A DNA stretch of 9,180 bases, from NCBI GenBank assembly GCA_035486135.1, contig DATHNI010000213.1, forward strand, positions 1 to 9,180, written 5' to 3'. The translations under genes and the position numbers were made by a program. The notes beneath the pieces were generated by a model. That model did not search any database and had not been told where the DNA came from. It saw only the letters and a list, made by a program, of their open reading frames with translations. Source of the stretch: JASHVB01 sp035486135. Its GTDB lineage: Bacteria > Pseudomonadota > Alphaproteobacteria > Acetobacterales > Acetobacteraceae. Shown here piece by piece: positions 1 through 6,713 of the stretch (its first letter is position 1; each line of letters starts with the position of its first letter).

Positions 1-201
1 GCCGGGAGCGCCTCGCGACCAAGCAAGAATTTGGAACCACCGATGCACACCGATGCTCACCGATGGTCCGAGTCCGGCACGGCCATTCACGGCGACCGTC
101 GAAAGACCAACCCTGGCGAGCGGCGCCGGAGCGGTGGCCCCTGTCCCATCCGTGTGCATCGGTGGTTCCAAATTCTTGTCTGATCGCGAGGCGCTCCCGG
201 C
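1..201. repeat. Imperfect inverted repeat with 50-bp arms upstream of nnr
   Basis: Bases 1-50 and 152-201 are reverse complements at 47 of 50 positions. The three mismatches are clustered near the middle of each arm. The left arm runs into a short tandem repeat with period 10: CACCGATG occurs at 38-45, 48-55 and 58-65. The right arm carries one clean copy of its complement (157-164) and a degenerate second one. The arm starts at the first base of the window, so the element may extend further left. This layout fits a palindromic intergenic repeat or a small MITE-like element; I cannot see target-site duplications. An open frame runs through it from 53 into nnr but is probably not translated. 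Confidence 0.8.
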
Positions 202-322
202 TGCCGGAGGGGTTGGTCACCACCACAAGCAGAACCCCATGCACCAATTCGCCCGCACCTTCCCGCTTGAGCCGCAAGCCGCCACCGCGCAGAGTCCGCC
301 GCCCCGCATCGGACGCACCGCC

Positions 323-1831
323 ATGAGCTTCGACACCACCTGGCTGCACCAGCTCACCGGCCGGCCCGAGTTGCTGACCCCGCACGAGATGGCGCTTGCC
401 GACGCCGCCTCGCCCGGCCTCGGCGTGCCGGGCCCCGTGCTGATGGCGAACGCCGGCCGCGCCGTCGCCCGCGCCGTGCAAGGCCGCTTCCGCCCACGCC
501 GCACGCTGGTCCTGTGCGGGCCGGGCAACAACGGCGGCGACGGCTATATCGCCGCGCGGCTGCTCGCCCAGCAGGGCTGGCCGGTGGCGGTCGCGGCTCT
601 GGCTCCGCCACGTACCGGATCGGACGCCGCCGGCGCAGCGGCGCAATGGCACGGCCCGGTCGCCCCCTTCACCTCGGACGAAGCAGCCCGCGCCACCCTG
701 GTGATCGATGCGGTGTTCGGCGCCGGACTGGCGCGCGACGTGGACGGGCTGGTGGCCGACACCCTCCGAGCATCGCATCGCGTGGTCGCCGTGGACGTGC
801 CGAGCGGCCTGGACGGCGCCACCGGCGCGATCCGCGGCTTCGCGCCGCAGGCCGCCCTCACAATCACCTTCTTCCGCCTCAAGCCCGGCCATCTCCTGCT
901 CCCTGGACGCGAGCGCTGCGGCGAGATCGTGCTGGCCGACATCGGCATGCCGCCCGGCGTGCTCCAACAGGCGCGCCCGAACACCTTCACCAACCTGCCG
1001 GAACTCTGGCCGCTCCCGCGCCCGGGCGCCGAGGCGCACAAATACTCGCGCGGCCATGTCACCGTGCTGGGCAGTGCCACGATGACCGGCGCGGCGCGGC
1101 TGGCCGCGGATGCGGCACGGCGCGCCGGGGCGGGCATGGTGACGATCGCCGCGCGCGGCGGGGGCGATGTGTATCGCGCCGGCTCACCTGGCCTGCTGGT
1201 CAACGAGGCGCCGCTGGACGAGCTGCTGCACGACACGCGCCGCCATGTCTGGGTCTGCGGCCCCGGCCTCGGCGTGGACACGGCACGTTCCGCCCTGCCG
1301 GCACTGATCGCGGCGCGGCGCAGCGTGGTGGCGGACGCCGACGCGTTCTCCGCCTTCGCCGGCGACCCCGACGCGTTCCGTGGTGCGGCGGTGCTGACGC
1401 CGCACGCGGGAGAGTTCGCCCGCGTGTTCGGACAGCCGGGGGGACATCCGGGGGATCGGCTGGCCGCCGCACGCGCTGCCGCCGCGCGGACCGGCGCGGT
1501 GGTGCTGCTGAAGGGTGCCGACACCATCATCGCGGCACCGGACGGACGCGCGGCCATCAACGCCTCGGCGCCGCCCTGGTTGGCGACCGCCGGCGCCGGC
1601 GACGTGCTGTCGGGGATCATTGCCGGATTGCTCGGGCAGGGCATGCCGGCCTGGGAAGCGGCCGCGGCCGGCGCCTGGCTGCACGGCCAGGCCGCGGTGC
1701 TGGCCGGCCCGGGCATGGTGGCGGAAGACCTGCTAACAACGCTGCCTGACGCAGTTGTAACTGCAATGACCCCGCCTAAATCCCCCGCGAGTGGGTTACA
1801 GTCGGCCCGCCGCAAGGGAGTGCCCGCATGA
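323..1831 (+). CDS. nnr: Bifunctional NAD(P)H-hydrate epimerase / ADP-dependent NAD(P)H-hydrate dehydratase
   Basis: This 502-residue protein repairs NADHX and NADPHX, the hydrated damage forms of NAD(P)H. The N-terminal YjeF_N domain (about 15-215) epimerises the R and S forms. It shows the GPGNNGGDGY loop at 66-75, the acidic VIDAVFGAG segment at 127-135 and AVDVPSGLDG at 156-165. The C-terminal YjeF_C/ribokinase-like domain (about 230-480) dehydrates S-NAD(P)HX using ADP. It shows HKYSRGHV (239-246), GPGLG (313-317), LTPHAGEF (358-365), LKGAD (396-400) and GAGDVLSG with the catalytic-type Asp427. The length is normal for the fused enzyme. The frame is open from 53, but I chose ATG 323 because homology begins at about residue 15 (ELLTPHEM) and the upstream frame passes through an inverted repeat. 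ATG 239 is a weaker alternative; neither has a strong ribosome-binding site. The stop overlaps the next start (ATGA), so the pair is probably cotranscribed and translationally coupled. Confidence 0.95.
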   Translation: MSFDTTWLHQLTGRPELLTPHEMALADAASPGLGVPGPVLMANAGRAVARAVQGRFRPRRTLVLCGPGNNGGDGYIAARLLAQQGWPVAVAALAPPRTGSDAAGAAAQWHGPVAPFTSDEAARATLVIDAVFGAGLARDVDGLVADTLRASHRVVAVDVPSGLDGATGAIRGFAPQAALTITFFRLKPGHLLLPGRERCGEIVLADIGMPPGVLQQARPNTFTNLPELWPLPRPGAEAHKYSRGHVTVLGSATMTGAARLAADAARRAGAGMVTIAARGGGDVYRAGSPGLLVNEAPLDELLHDTRRHVWVCGPGLGVDTARSALPALIAARRSVVADADAFSAFAGDPDAFRGAAVLTPHAGEFARVFGQPGGHPGDRLAAARAAAARTGAVVLLKGADTIIAAPDGRAAINASAPPWLATAGAGDVLSGIIAGLLGQGMPAWEAAAAGAWLHGQAAVLAGPGMVAEDLLTTLPDAVVTAMTPPKSPASGLQSARRKGVPA

Positions 1832-3222
1832 GCGACGTCATCGAACTGGGCTTGCTGGATCGCGCGATCCGCCGGATCACCACCGTCTGGCGCGACATGG
1901 CGTCGAGCGTGGCCGGCGAGCCGGACGAACCGCTCGAATCACAAATGCGCGCCTGCCTGCACGGGCGCGGCGGCGAGATCAGCGCGCGCAACCGGGCGGC
2001 CAGGCTGGCGCAGACCTATCAGGGGCTGGACGAGGCCGGCCGCAAACACTTCCTGCGCACGCTTGCGAGTTTCGATTCGGACGCCGACGCCGTCACGCAC
2101 GCTTATGACGATGTGCAGAAAGCCATCGACCCGGCCGACCGGGCGGTCGCCACCGCGGAACTGCGCCAGGCGCTGGAACCGCCGCGGCTGAAGCTGCTGA
2201 CGCAGTTCACCTCGATCCCGGACGGCCGCAAGTTCCTGGTGGACCTGCGCGCCTTCCTGCTGAAGATCCGCAAGGACGACCGGTTGCTCGCTGCCCTGGA
2301 GGCCGATCTGCGCGGGCTGCTGTCGGCGTGGTTCGACATCGGTTTCCTGGAACTGGAGCGCATCGACTGGAACAGCTCCGCTGCGCTGCTGGAGAAGTTG
2401 GTCGACTATGAAGCGGTGCATGCCATCCGCTCCTGGCGCGACCTGAAGAATCGTTTGGATTCCGATCGCCGTTGCTATGCGTTCTTCCATCCGCGCATGC
2501 CGGGGGAGCCGCTGATCTTCGTCGAGGTCGCCCTGGTGAAGGGGCTGGCAGGCAGCGTGCAGGGTTTGCTCGACGAGAAGGCGCCGGTGCAGGACCCGCG
2601 CGAGGCCGATACCGCGATCTTCTATTCGATCAGCAACTGTCAGCTCGGGCTGGCGGGGATCAGCTTCGGCAACTTCCTGATCAAGCGCGTTGTGGAGGTG
2701 CTGTCGGCGGAGTTTCGCAATTTGAAGACCTTCGCCACGCTGTCGCCGATCCCCGGGTTCCGCCGCTGGATCGACGAGAAGCTGGCGGGCGATGAACAGC
2801 AGTTGATGTCGGCGGACGAAGCCGCAAGCCTCGGTTCCGCGATGCCGGCGGAGACCGGCACGGCATCGCTGGCGGCGATCCTGGCCAAGCGTGGCTGGTG
2901 GCGTGAGGTCGGATTGCGCAAGACCGCCGAGCCGGTGCTGGTGCGGCTGTGCGCGCGCTACCTGCTGGCCGAGAGTGGTGCGGCCAACAAGCGGCGGGCG
3001 CGCGATCCGGTCGCGCACTTCCATCTGTCGAATGGCGCGAGGGTGGAACGCATCAACATGCTGGGCGACACGTCGGAGAAGGGCGCCAAGGAGAGCGCCA
3101 CGCTGATGGTGAACTACCTCTACGATCCGGCGAAGATCGAGGAGTGGCACGAGGATTATGCCGGCGAGGGCAAGCGGAACGCGTCGACCACGGTCCGCAA
3201 ACTCGCACGGGGCTGGAGCTGA
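1828..3222 (+). CDS. mcd: Malonyl-CoA decarboxylase
   Basis: The 464-residue protein belongs to the malonyl-CoA decarboxylase family (MLYCD/MatA), which converts malonyl-CoA to acetyl-CoA and CO2 without biotin. The helical N-terminal domain (about 1-165) contains FTSIPDGRKFLVDLRA at 127-142. The GNAT-like catalytic domain follows, with AIFYSISNCQLGLAGISFG at 263-281, TLSPIPGF at 304-311 and AHFHLSNGA at 396-404. By comparison with the human enzyme, Ser306 and His399 would be the catalytic Ser/His pair. No targeting peptide is visible, so it should be cytosolic. ATG 1828 overlaps the nnr stop and has AAGGGAG at 1814-1820, seven bases upstream. No malonyl-CoA synthetase (matB) or malonate transporter (matC) is in the window, so this is not the classic matABC arrangement; clearing malonyl-CoA or using malonate are both possible roles. 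A palindromic repeat cluster follows 40 bases after the stop. Confidence 0.96.
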   Translation: MSDVIELGLLDRAIRRITTVWRDMASSVAGEPDEPLESQMRACLHGRGGEISARNRAARLAQTYQGLDEAGRKHFLRTLASFDSDADAVTHAYDDVQKAIDPADRAVATAELRQALEPPRLKLLTQFTSIPDGRKFLVDLRAFLLKIRKDDRLLAALEADLRGLLSAWFDIGFLELERIDWNSSAALLEKLVDYEAVHAIRSWRDLKNRLDSDRRCYAFFHPRMPGEPLIFVEVALVKGLAGSVQGLLDEKAPVQDPREADTAIFYSISNCQLGLAGISFGNFLIKRVVEVLSAEFRNLKTFATLSPIPGFRRWIDEKLAGDEQQLMSADEAASLGSAMPAETGTASLAAILAKRGWWREVGLRKTAEPVLVRLCARYLLAESGAANKRRARDPVAHFHLSNGARVERINMLGDTSEKGAKESATLMVNYLYDPAKIEEWHEDYAGEGKRNASTTVRKLARGWS

Positions 3223-3262
3223 GCAACAGGCATCACGGTGTTGCTCACCCAATGTCATTGCG

Positions 3263-3346
3263 AGGAACGAAGCGCCGAAGCAATCTCCCGCCTAACGAGC
3301 CGCCAAAGGATCGTCAGGCGGGAGATTGCTTCGGCGCTTCGCTCCT
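3263..3346. repeat. Palindromic repeat A behind mcd (31-bp arms)
   Basis: Arms 3263-3293 and 3316-3346 are reverse complements with one mismatch, including a perfect 26-bp core (3268-3293 with 3316-3341), around a 22-base loop. As RNA it would form a very stable hairpin 40 bases after the mcd stop, but there is no T tract, so it is not a standard intrinsic terminator. The left arm belongs to a unit starting TCATTGCGAGGA (3255). A divergent copy of that unit lies at 8773-8803. Confidence 0.9.
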
Positions 3347-3362
3347 AACAAGAAACAAGGTC

Positions 3363-3465
3363 CTCCCCCTCTCCTTGAGGAGGGGGCTGGGGGAGGGGTG
3401 CGTGCATCCGTTGGCTGGGGGCGCACGCACCCCTCCCCCAGCCCCCTCCCTCAAGGGGAGGGGGA
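3363..3465. repeat. Palindromic repeat B, polypurine/polypyrimidine, with G-quadruplex motif
   Basis: Arms 3363-3405 and 3423-3465 are reverse complements over about 43 bases, with one single-base indel and one mismatch, separated by a 17-base loop. Each arm is almost purely C-and-T then G-and-A rich. On the minus strand 3430-3450 reads as four G tracts of at least three with loops of 1-2 bases, a canonical G-quadruplex motif. The plus-strand arm has the same layout, but its first tract is only GG. The linker CCTAACAAGAAACAAGG (3344-3360) joins it to repeat A and recurs at 9031-9047. Confidence 0.9.
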
Positions 3466-3579
3466 GCCTCAGAGCACGACGCTCTCCGCAGTTTCATTCA
3501 GGGCGGGTCGGCCGCCGGCCGGTGGCAACTCGCAATGGCAGTGGAATTCGCGAAAAGTCCAGTCAGGGTTGAAATCGTC

Positions 3580-4200
3580 CTAACCCCCGACCACGTAATG
3601 AAAGTTGTCCGGGCCAAGTCGCTCTTGCAAGCGCTTCACCTGTTGATGGGCCACCGACAACCGTTCTCCCGGGCCCGACATGTATAGCGGCTTGCCGCCC
3701 GTGCCGAATTCGAACGCAACGTCGCAGGCTTGCGGATCGACCGTGCCGAACAGCCGCTCCACGGCCGCGAAGTCCCGCGGCGGCGGAAAGCCGAGCGAGG
3801 CGGACCACCTTGTCAGGTCGCGCAACAGCTTGCGTGCGTAGCTGGGTTCCACCGGCGCCAGCGGCGTCGTCTCGCGCAACATATCGAGATACGGCGCGAG
3901 TTGTCCTGCATCCATCGTGCGGAACATGACGTCCTTGACGCCGCGGCAATAGGTATCGAGCAAAAAGCCGGCGACGGCGAGGCTCCCGACCGTGCTCCCG
4001 CGAGCCAGGATCAAGGTTCCGATTCCGGTCTCGAACAGGCTTTCGGTCAACAGGCAGTGCCGGATCGGCAACGCCGCGGCACGGATCGCCTGACCGGCCT
4101 GCGTGCTTTCCGCCACCTCGGACTTGCGTTTCTGTGCCACGATCGCCTTGCGACGATTGGCCTTTGCGGCGCGCCGCGCCGCGAGGTTGCTGGCTGCCAT
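3580..4200 (-). CDS. Conserved-looking protein of unknown function
   Basis: I do not recognise the family with certainty. The 206-residue protein starts with a strongly basic, probably helical segment (residues 9-27: RRAAKANRRKA then AQKRK), followed by an Ala-rich stretch. A more hydrophobic core follows: LPIRHCLLTESLFETGIGTL at 44-63, then GSLAVAGFLLDTYCRGVKDVMFR at 72-94, written here as one continuous span of the protein. The C-terminal half is amphipathic and mixed, ending DNFHYVVGG. Cys49 and Cys85 are the notable cysteines. No signal peptide or clear membrane span is seen. I chose the start at 4200 because the frame upstream is low-complexity and overlaps the CGNR gene on the same strand; GTG codons just upstream are alternatives. 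It lies 91 bases downstream of the CGNR gene and may share its transcript. Codon use resembles its neighbours, and the composition looks like a genuine protein rather than a shadow frame. Confidence 0.75.
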   Translation of the reverse strand: MAASNLAARRAAKANRRKAIVAQKRKSEVAESTQAGQAIRAAALPIRHCLLTESLFETGIGTLILARGSTVGSLAVAGFLLDTYCRGVKDVMFRTMDAGQLAPYLDMLRETTPLAPVEPSYARKLLRDLTRWSASLGFPPPRDFAAVERLFGTVDPQACDVAFEFGTGGKPLYMSGPGERLSVAHQQVKRLQERLGPDNFHYVVGG

Positions 4201-4233
4201 CACCACCACCGATTCGCTGCTGTTGCCACCTAA

Positions 4234-4263
4234 GGTATAGGAAGGTCGTAGCGAGTCGGTCCA
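4234..4263 (-). promoter_or_regulatory. Weak candidate sigma70-like promoter for the unknown gene
   Basis: On the minus strand, TGGACC (4263-4258, 4 of 6 matches to the -35 consensus) and TATACC (4239-4234) are separated by 18 bases. They lie between the CGNR stop and the start of the unknown gene. This would allow expression independent of the CGNR gene, but such matches are easy to find by chance. Confidence 0.25.
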
Positions 4264-4291
4264 TCGGCGCCTTCGCCTCGAACCGAACGCA

Positions 4292-4924
4292 TCAATCCGG
4301 CCGGCTGTTCCGATAATGCCGTTGCGCCTTGGCGCGGTTGCCGCAGGCGGCCATGTCGCACCAGCGCCTGGTACCCGCCTTGCTGCGGTCGATGAACAGC
4401 CACAGGCATTTGTCGTTGGCGCAGCGCCGCACGCGGAGTTGATCGGCGCGGGCGAGAAGGTCCGCCGCCGACCAAAGCACCGGGGCCAGCAGCACGGGAA
4501 CCGAAGGCGCGCCGGCCTCGGTCGCCCAGGCGTAGCCGCCGCCAACCGGAACAAGGCAGCGGCGGGGCGGGGCGGCGGCAAGGGCGTCGTTCAGGGCGTC
4601 GAGGGCTTCATCGGGGACCGCATCGCCGCGTGCCACGGCGGAGCAGCACTGGAAGATCGCTTCGCGCAACGCGAGCGCCTCGGTGAACAATCGCGCCGCC
4701 CGCTTGGGATGGTTGTGCGACCAGGAAGCTGCCTCGGACCAGGCCGGCGCCGGCCGCTGCCCGGTTTCGGCGAGCCATTCCAGCAGATCCGGCAGCCCAC
4801 CAAGCGCCTCGGTGGGAGCGGTACTGCCACGCCAGGAGAGGGTGTTGGCGAAGGTGAGACACAGATCCTCGGCCGGCGCGAGGATGGCGGGAGCGACCGC
4901 GCTGTGGTGGTTTCGGGATGCCAT
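4292..4924 (-). CDS. CGNR zinc-finger protein (ABATE domain), putative transcriptional regulator
   Basis: The 210-residue protein has the two-part layout of the CGNR family: an N-terminal ABATE/DUF1470-type domain (about 18-150, starting DLCLTFANTLSWRG) and a C-terminal zinc finger (about 163-205). The finger shows RRCANDKCLWLFID (166-179) and RRWCDMAACGNRAKA (186-200). Cys168, Cys173, Cys189 and Cys194 are the likely zinc ligands, and the CGNR signature is at 194-197. These proteins are generally taken to be DNA-binding regulators, although few have been studied. ATG 4924 is well supported by AGGAGG (minus strand, 4942-4937), twelve bases upstream. The gene diverges from the AraC-type regulator across an 81-base spacer, so the two may be controlled from the same site. 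The 206-residue unknown gene follows on the same strand. Confidence 0.92.
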   Translation of the reverse strand: MASRNHHSAVAPAILAPAEDLCLTFANTLSWRGSTAPTEALGGLPDLLEWLAETGQRPAPAWSEAASWSHNHPKRAARLFTEALALREAIFQCCSAVARGDAVPDEALDALNDALAAAPPRRCLVPVGGGYAWATEAGAPSVPVLLAPVLWSAADLLARADQLRVRRCANDKCLWLFIDRSKAGTRRWCDMAACGNRAKAQRHYRNSRPD

Positions 4925-5005
4925 TCGTTGTTCTAACCTCCTGTATGGTTGACATGCCAGGCAAAAGCGAGGTTTATAACCATCTATCCGGTTACAGGAG
5001 ACGTG
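4925..5005. promoter_or_regulatory. Divergent promoter/operator region between CGNR gene and AraC-type gene
   Basis: This 81-base spacer is locally AT-rich against a GC-rich background. On the plus strand a perfect TTGACA (4949-4954) precedes TTTATA (4973-4978, 18-base spacing) and TATAAC (4975-4980, 20-base spacing), a plausible promoter for araC-VOC. A cluster of related half-sites overlaps the -10: GGTT-N3-AACC at 4971-4981 and TAACC-N8-GGTTA at 4977-4994, which could be an operator. The same TTG at 4949 could act as an in-frame start for the AraC protein, but AGGAG at 4996-5000 favours ATG 5006. Confidence 0.5.
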
Positions 5006-5854
5006 ATGGCGGTCACCACCCTCATGCAGTGCGGATCGATGGCGGTGACCGACTACCGGTGCAGCCGTGGACCGCATGATGCACCCTATGCAGAGCACCA
5101 CGAGGCGTTCTGTATGGCCTACGTGCGCAAAGGCAGTTTCGGATATCGCTATCGCGGCCAGATGCTCGAGCTCGTGGCCGGTTCGGTATTGCTGGGCCGT
5201 CCGGGTGACGAATACATGTGCACTCACGACCACACCTGTGGCGACGAGTGCCTGGCGTTTTCCTTCAGCCCGGAGCTGGCCGAAACAATCGGTGCTGGAA
5301 ACGAATTCTGGCGCGCCGGCAGCGTGCCGCCCGCGTCCGAGACAATGGTGGCCGGCGAACTTGCGCAGGCAGCGGCGGATGGCGGCTGCGACCTCGGGCT
5401 CGACGAGCTTGGACTGCTGCTGGCCGCCTTGTGTGCCGGCATCGTCGCGGCGCGGCCGAAGCGGGACTGGCGCGCGAGCGCCCGCGACCGGCGCCGCATG
5501 GTAGAGGCCGCGCTCTGGCTGGAAGCGCGGGCGCAGGAGCCAACCGAACTTGAAACCGCGGCCTGCGTTGCCGGGTTGAGCCCGTATCATTTCCTGCGTC
5601 TGTTCTCGACCGTGCTCGGCGTAACGCCGCACCAGTATCTGGTGCGCACCAGGCTGCGTCACGCCGCCCGCATGCTGGCGGATGGCGGGCGCTCGATTAC
5701 CGATATCGCGTTGGAGGCCGGGTTCGCCGACCTGTCCAACTTCGTCCGAACGTTCCATCGCGCCGCCGGCGTCTCGCCAAGACAATTCCGTCGGGCGGCA
5801 AACGGCGATCGCAAGTTATTCCAAGAACTATGTGCCGCCCGCCGCGCATCATGA
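5006..5854 (+). CDS. AraC-family transcriptional regulator
   Basis: The 282-residue protein has an N-terminal cupin-like sensor domain (about 15-150) and a C-terminal AraC DNA-binding domain with two helix-turn-helix motifs (about 165-262). The first HTH lies around ETAACVAGLSPYHFLRLFS (183-201). The second is ITDIALEAGFADLSNFVRTF (231-250), followed by the family-typical GVSPRQFR. The sensor domain carries a Cys/His-rich run EYMCTHDHTCGDECLAF (69-85), with Cys72, His74, His76, Cys78 and Cys82, plus Cys36. This could bind metal or sense redox state, which is inference. ATG 5006 is chosen for its AGGAG at 4996-5000; TTG 4949 would add 19 residues but lacks a good site and coincides with a promoter-like TTGACA. 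The VOC gene begins 22 bases after the stop, so it is the likely co-transcribed target or partner. The CGNR gene diverges on the other side. Confidence 0.93.
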   Translation: MAVTTLMQCGSMAVTDYRCSRGPHDAPYAEHHEAFCMAYVRKGSFGYRYRGQMLELVAGSVLLGRPGDEYMCTHDHTCGDECLAFSFSPELAETIGAGNEFWRAGSVPPASETMVAGELAQAAADGGCDLGLDELGLLLAALCAGIVAARPKRDWRASARDRRRMVEAALWLEARAQEPTELETAACVAGLSPYHFLRLFSTVLGVTPHQYLVRTRLRHAARMLADGGRSITDIALEAGFADLSNFVRTFHRAAGVSPRQFRRAANGDRKLFQELCAARRAS

Positions 5855-5876
5855 CCGCCATGCCAAGGAGGACATC

Positions 5877-6230
5877 ATGTTTGACCACATCGGCTTGCAC
5901 GTAACGGATCTCGACGCGAGCGTCCGCTTCTATACCGCGATGCTGGCGCCGCTTGGGCACGTCCCCGATGCATCCGGCGCGGGGTTCGGTCCGCAGGACG
6001 CTCCGGCGTTGTGGCTCTACGCGGGTAAAGCCGGTCGCGGCCCCGGCGTGCACGTGGCGTTTCGGGCACCCGACAGGCAGGCGGTCGATCGCTGCCACGC
6101 CGAGGGCATCAAGGCTGGCGGTCGCGACAACGGCGGCCCCGGGTTGCGGGCGGATTACAGTCCCACCTACTACGCGGCGTTCCTGCTCGATCCCGACGGC
6201 AACAACGTCGAAGCGGTCTGCCTGACATAG
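5877..6230 (+). CDS. VOC (glyoxalase/bleomycin-resistance/dioxygenase) superfamily protein
   Basis: The 117-residue protein is a single vicinal-oxygen-chelate domain built of two beta-alpha-beta-beta-beta units. The first unit starts MFDHIGLHVTDLDASVRFYT. The second contains GVHVAFRAPDRQAVD (57-71) and ends YYAAFLLDPDGNNVEAVCLT (98-117). Candidate metal ligands are His4 or His8, His59 and Glu112. Members catalyse isomerisation, ring cleavage, thiol addition or simply bind ligands, so the substrate is undetermined. The start at 5877 has a strong AAGGAGGA site at 5865-5872. It lies 22 bases behind the AraC-type regulator and is probably in the same transcript. A GC-rich stem-loop follows the stop. 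Cytosolic; no signal peptide. Confidence 0.93.
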   Translation: MFDHIGLHVTDLDASVRFYTAMLAPLGHVPDASGAGFGPQDAPALWLYAGKAGRGPGVHVAFRAPDRQAVDRCHAEGIKAGGRDNGGPGLRADYSPTYYAAFLLDPDGNNVEAVCLT

Positions 6231-6251
6231 CGCGGGACAGCGTGTCGTGAA

Positions 6252-6302
6252 CCGGCCCACCTCATCGTTCGCCGCTGCTCTCTGGGCGCGGCGAATGGCC
6301 GG
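6252..6302 (+). terminator. Possible terminator-like stem-loop after the VOC gene
   Basis: TTCGCCGC (6268-6275) pairs with GCGGCGAA (6288-6295), and CCGGCC (6252-6257) can pair with GGCCGG (6297-6302) as an outer stem. It starts 21 bases after the VOC stop. There is no run of T residues downstream, so intrinsic termination is uncertain. Confidence 0.4.
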
Positions 6303-6333
6303 CGGACGACGGTAGGACCAGCCCGCGTTGTTA

Positions 6334-6464
6334 TCGACACACGGACGATGCCCCGCCGTTATGCCGACGGAGGTTAGGGCATCCACGCCTTTTCATCGCG
6401 GCGCGCAGGGCAGTCGTGGATGCCGACCTTCGTCGGCATGACGGGGGCATCGTCCGTGTGTCGA
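6334..6464. repeat. Large imperfect inverted repeat with GTCGTGGATGCCGACC core
   Basis: Arms 6334-6387 and 6415-6464 are reverse complements over 50-54 bases with a few mismatches and two small indels. The outer 18-20 bases are almost perfect. The loop is 6388-6414. The right arm contains a compact hairpin, ATGCCGAC-CTTC-GTCGGCAT (6420-6439). The sequence at 6412-6428 recurs exactly at 8919-8935, so this is a dispersed family. The gap is non-coding on both strands as far as I can tell. Confidence 0.88.
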
Positions 6465-6713
6465 CCATTTCGCGGACTGGTATAAGACGTGGCACCTGCG
6501 GATCGAATTCCGCGCCCGCCAGATGGCCGGCGAGTGACCTCGGCCGCGCCGCCTCACAGCGGCCCGGCCGGTTTGTGCGCCGCCCGCTTGCGCGGGAGTG
6601 GCGTATGTCCGGCCAGCTTGCGTTTGCCTGGCTTGCCCTTCCCCGGTTTGGGGTCACCCGGCTTATAACATCCGCCCGAAACACTGACTCTCATTCTGAT
6701 CGCACCTACCGTT
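6465..6713. other. Non-coding stretch between two palindromic repeats
   Basis: This stretch lies inside the 605-base gap (6231-6835) between the convergent VOC and tetR genes. No recognisable gene is present. The only coding-like trace is a 46-codon minus-strand frame (6694-6554) rich in Lys, Pro and Gly, without a ribosome-binding site. Part of it (6642-6664) matches 20 of 23 bases in the 3' end of tetR (6868-6890), in the same reading frame (PGDPKPG versus PGNRKPG). Confidence 0.5.

Larger units (their letters stand above)
3223..3579. other. Non-coding gap between mcd and the convergent unknown gene
   Basis: This 357-base gap separates two genes that point at each other. It holds repeats A and B (3263-3465). 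In the remaining 114 bases (3466-3579) I see no gene, promoter or T-tract terminator. Open frames crossing the gap follow the palindromes and have no family resemblance. The two hairpins may serve both strands as a transcription barrier, which is inference. Confidence 0.6.

Noticed and set aside
53..322. A 90-codon N-terminal extension of the nnr reading frame
   Set aside because: It reads through a 50-bp inverted repeat, shows no similarity to the YjeF_N domain and has no ribosome-binding site at its start.
544..1815. A 423-codon minus-strand frame and a 411-codon plus-strand frame over nnr
   Set aside because: Both are Ala/Arg/Ser-rich shadows of nnr, whose own frame has every expected motif.
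1939..3258. A 439-codon open frame on the minus strand opposite mcd
   Set aside because: It is a GC-driven shadow of the malonyl-CoA decarboxylase gene: Arg/Gln/His-rich, with no family resemblance.
3263..3346. A standard Rho-independent terminator for mcd
   Set aside because: The stem is strong, but no T tract follows and the sequence belongs to a dispersed repeat family; any terminator effect would be secondary.
3263..3465. A CRISPR array or tandem repeat behind mcd
   Set aside because: The repeated segments are inverted pairs, not spaced direct repeats, and there are no spacers.
4925..5785. A 287-codon upstream extension of the CGNR frame on the minus strand
   Set aside because: It lies antisense to the AraC-type gene, and the CGNR homology and AGGAGG site place the start at 4924.
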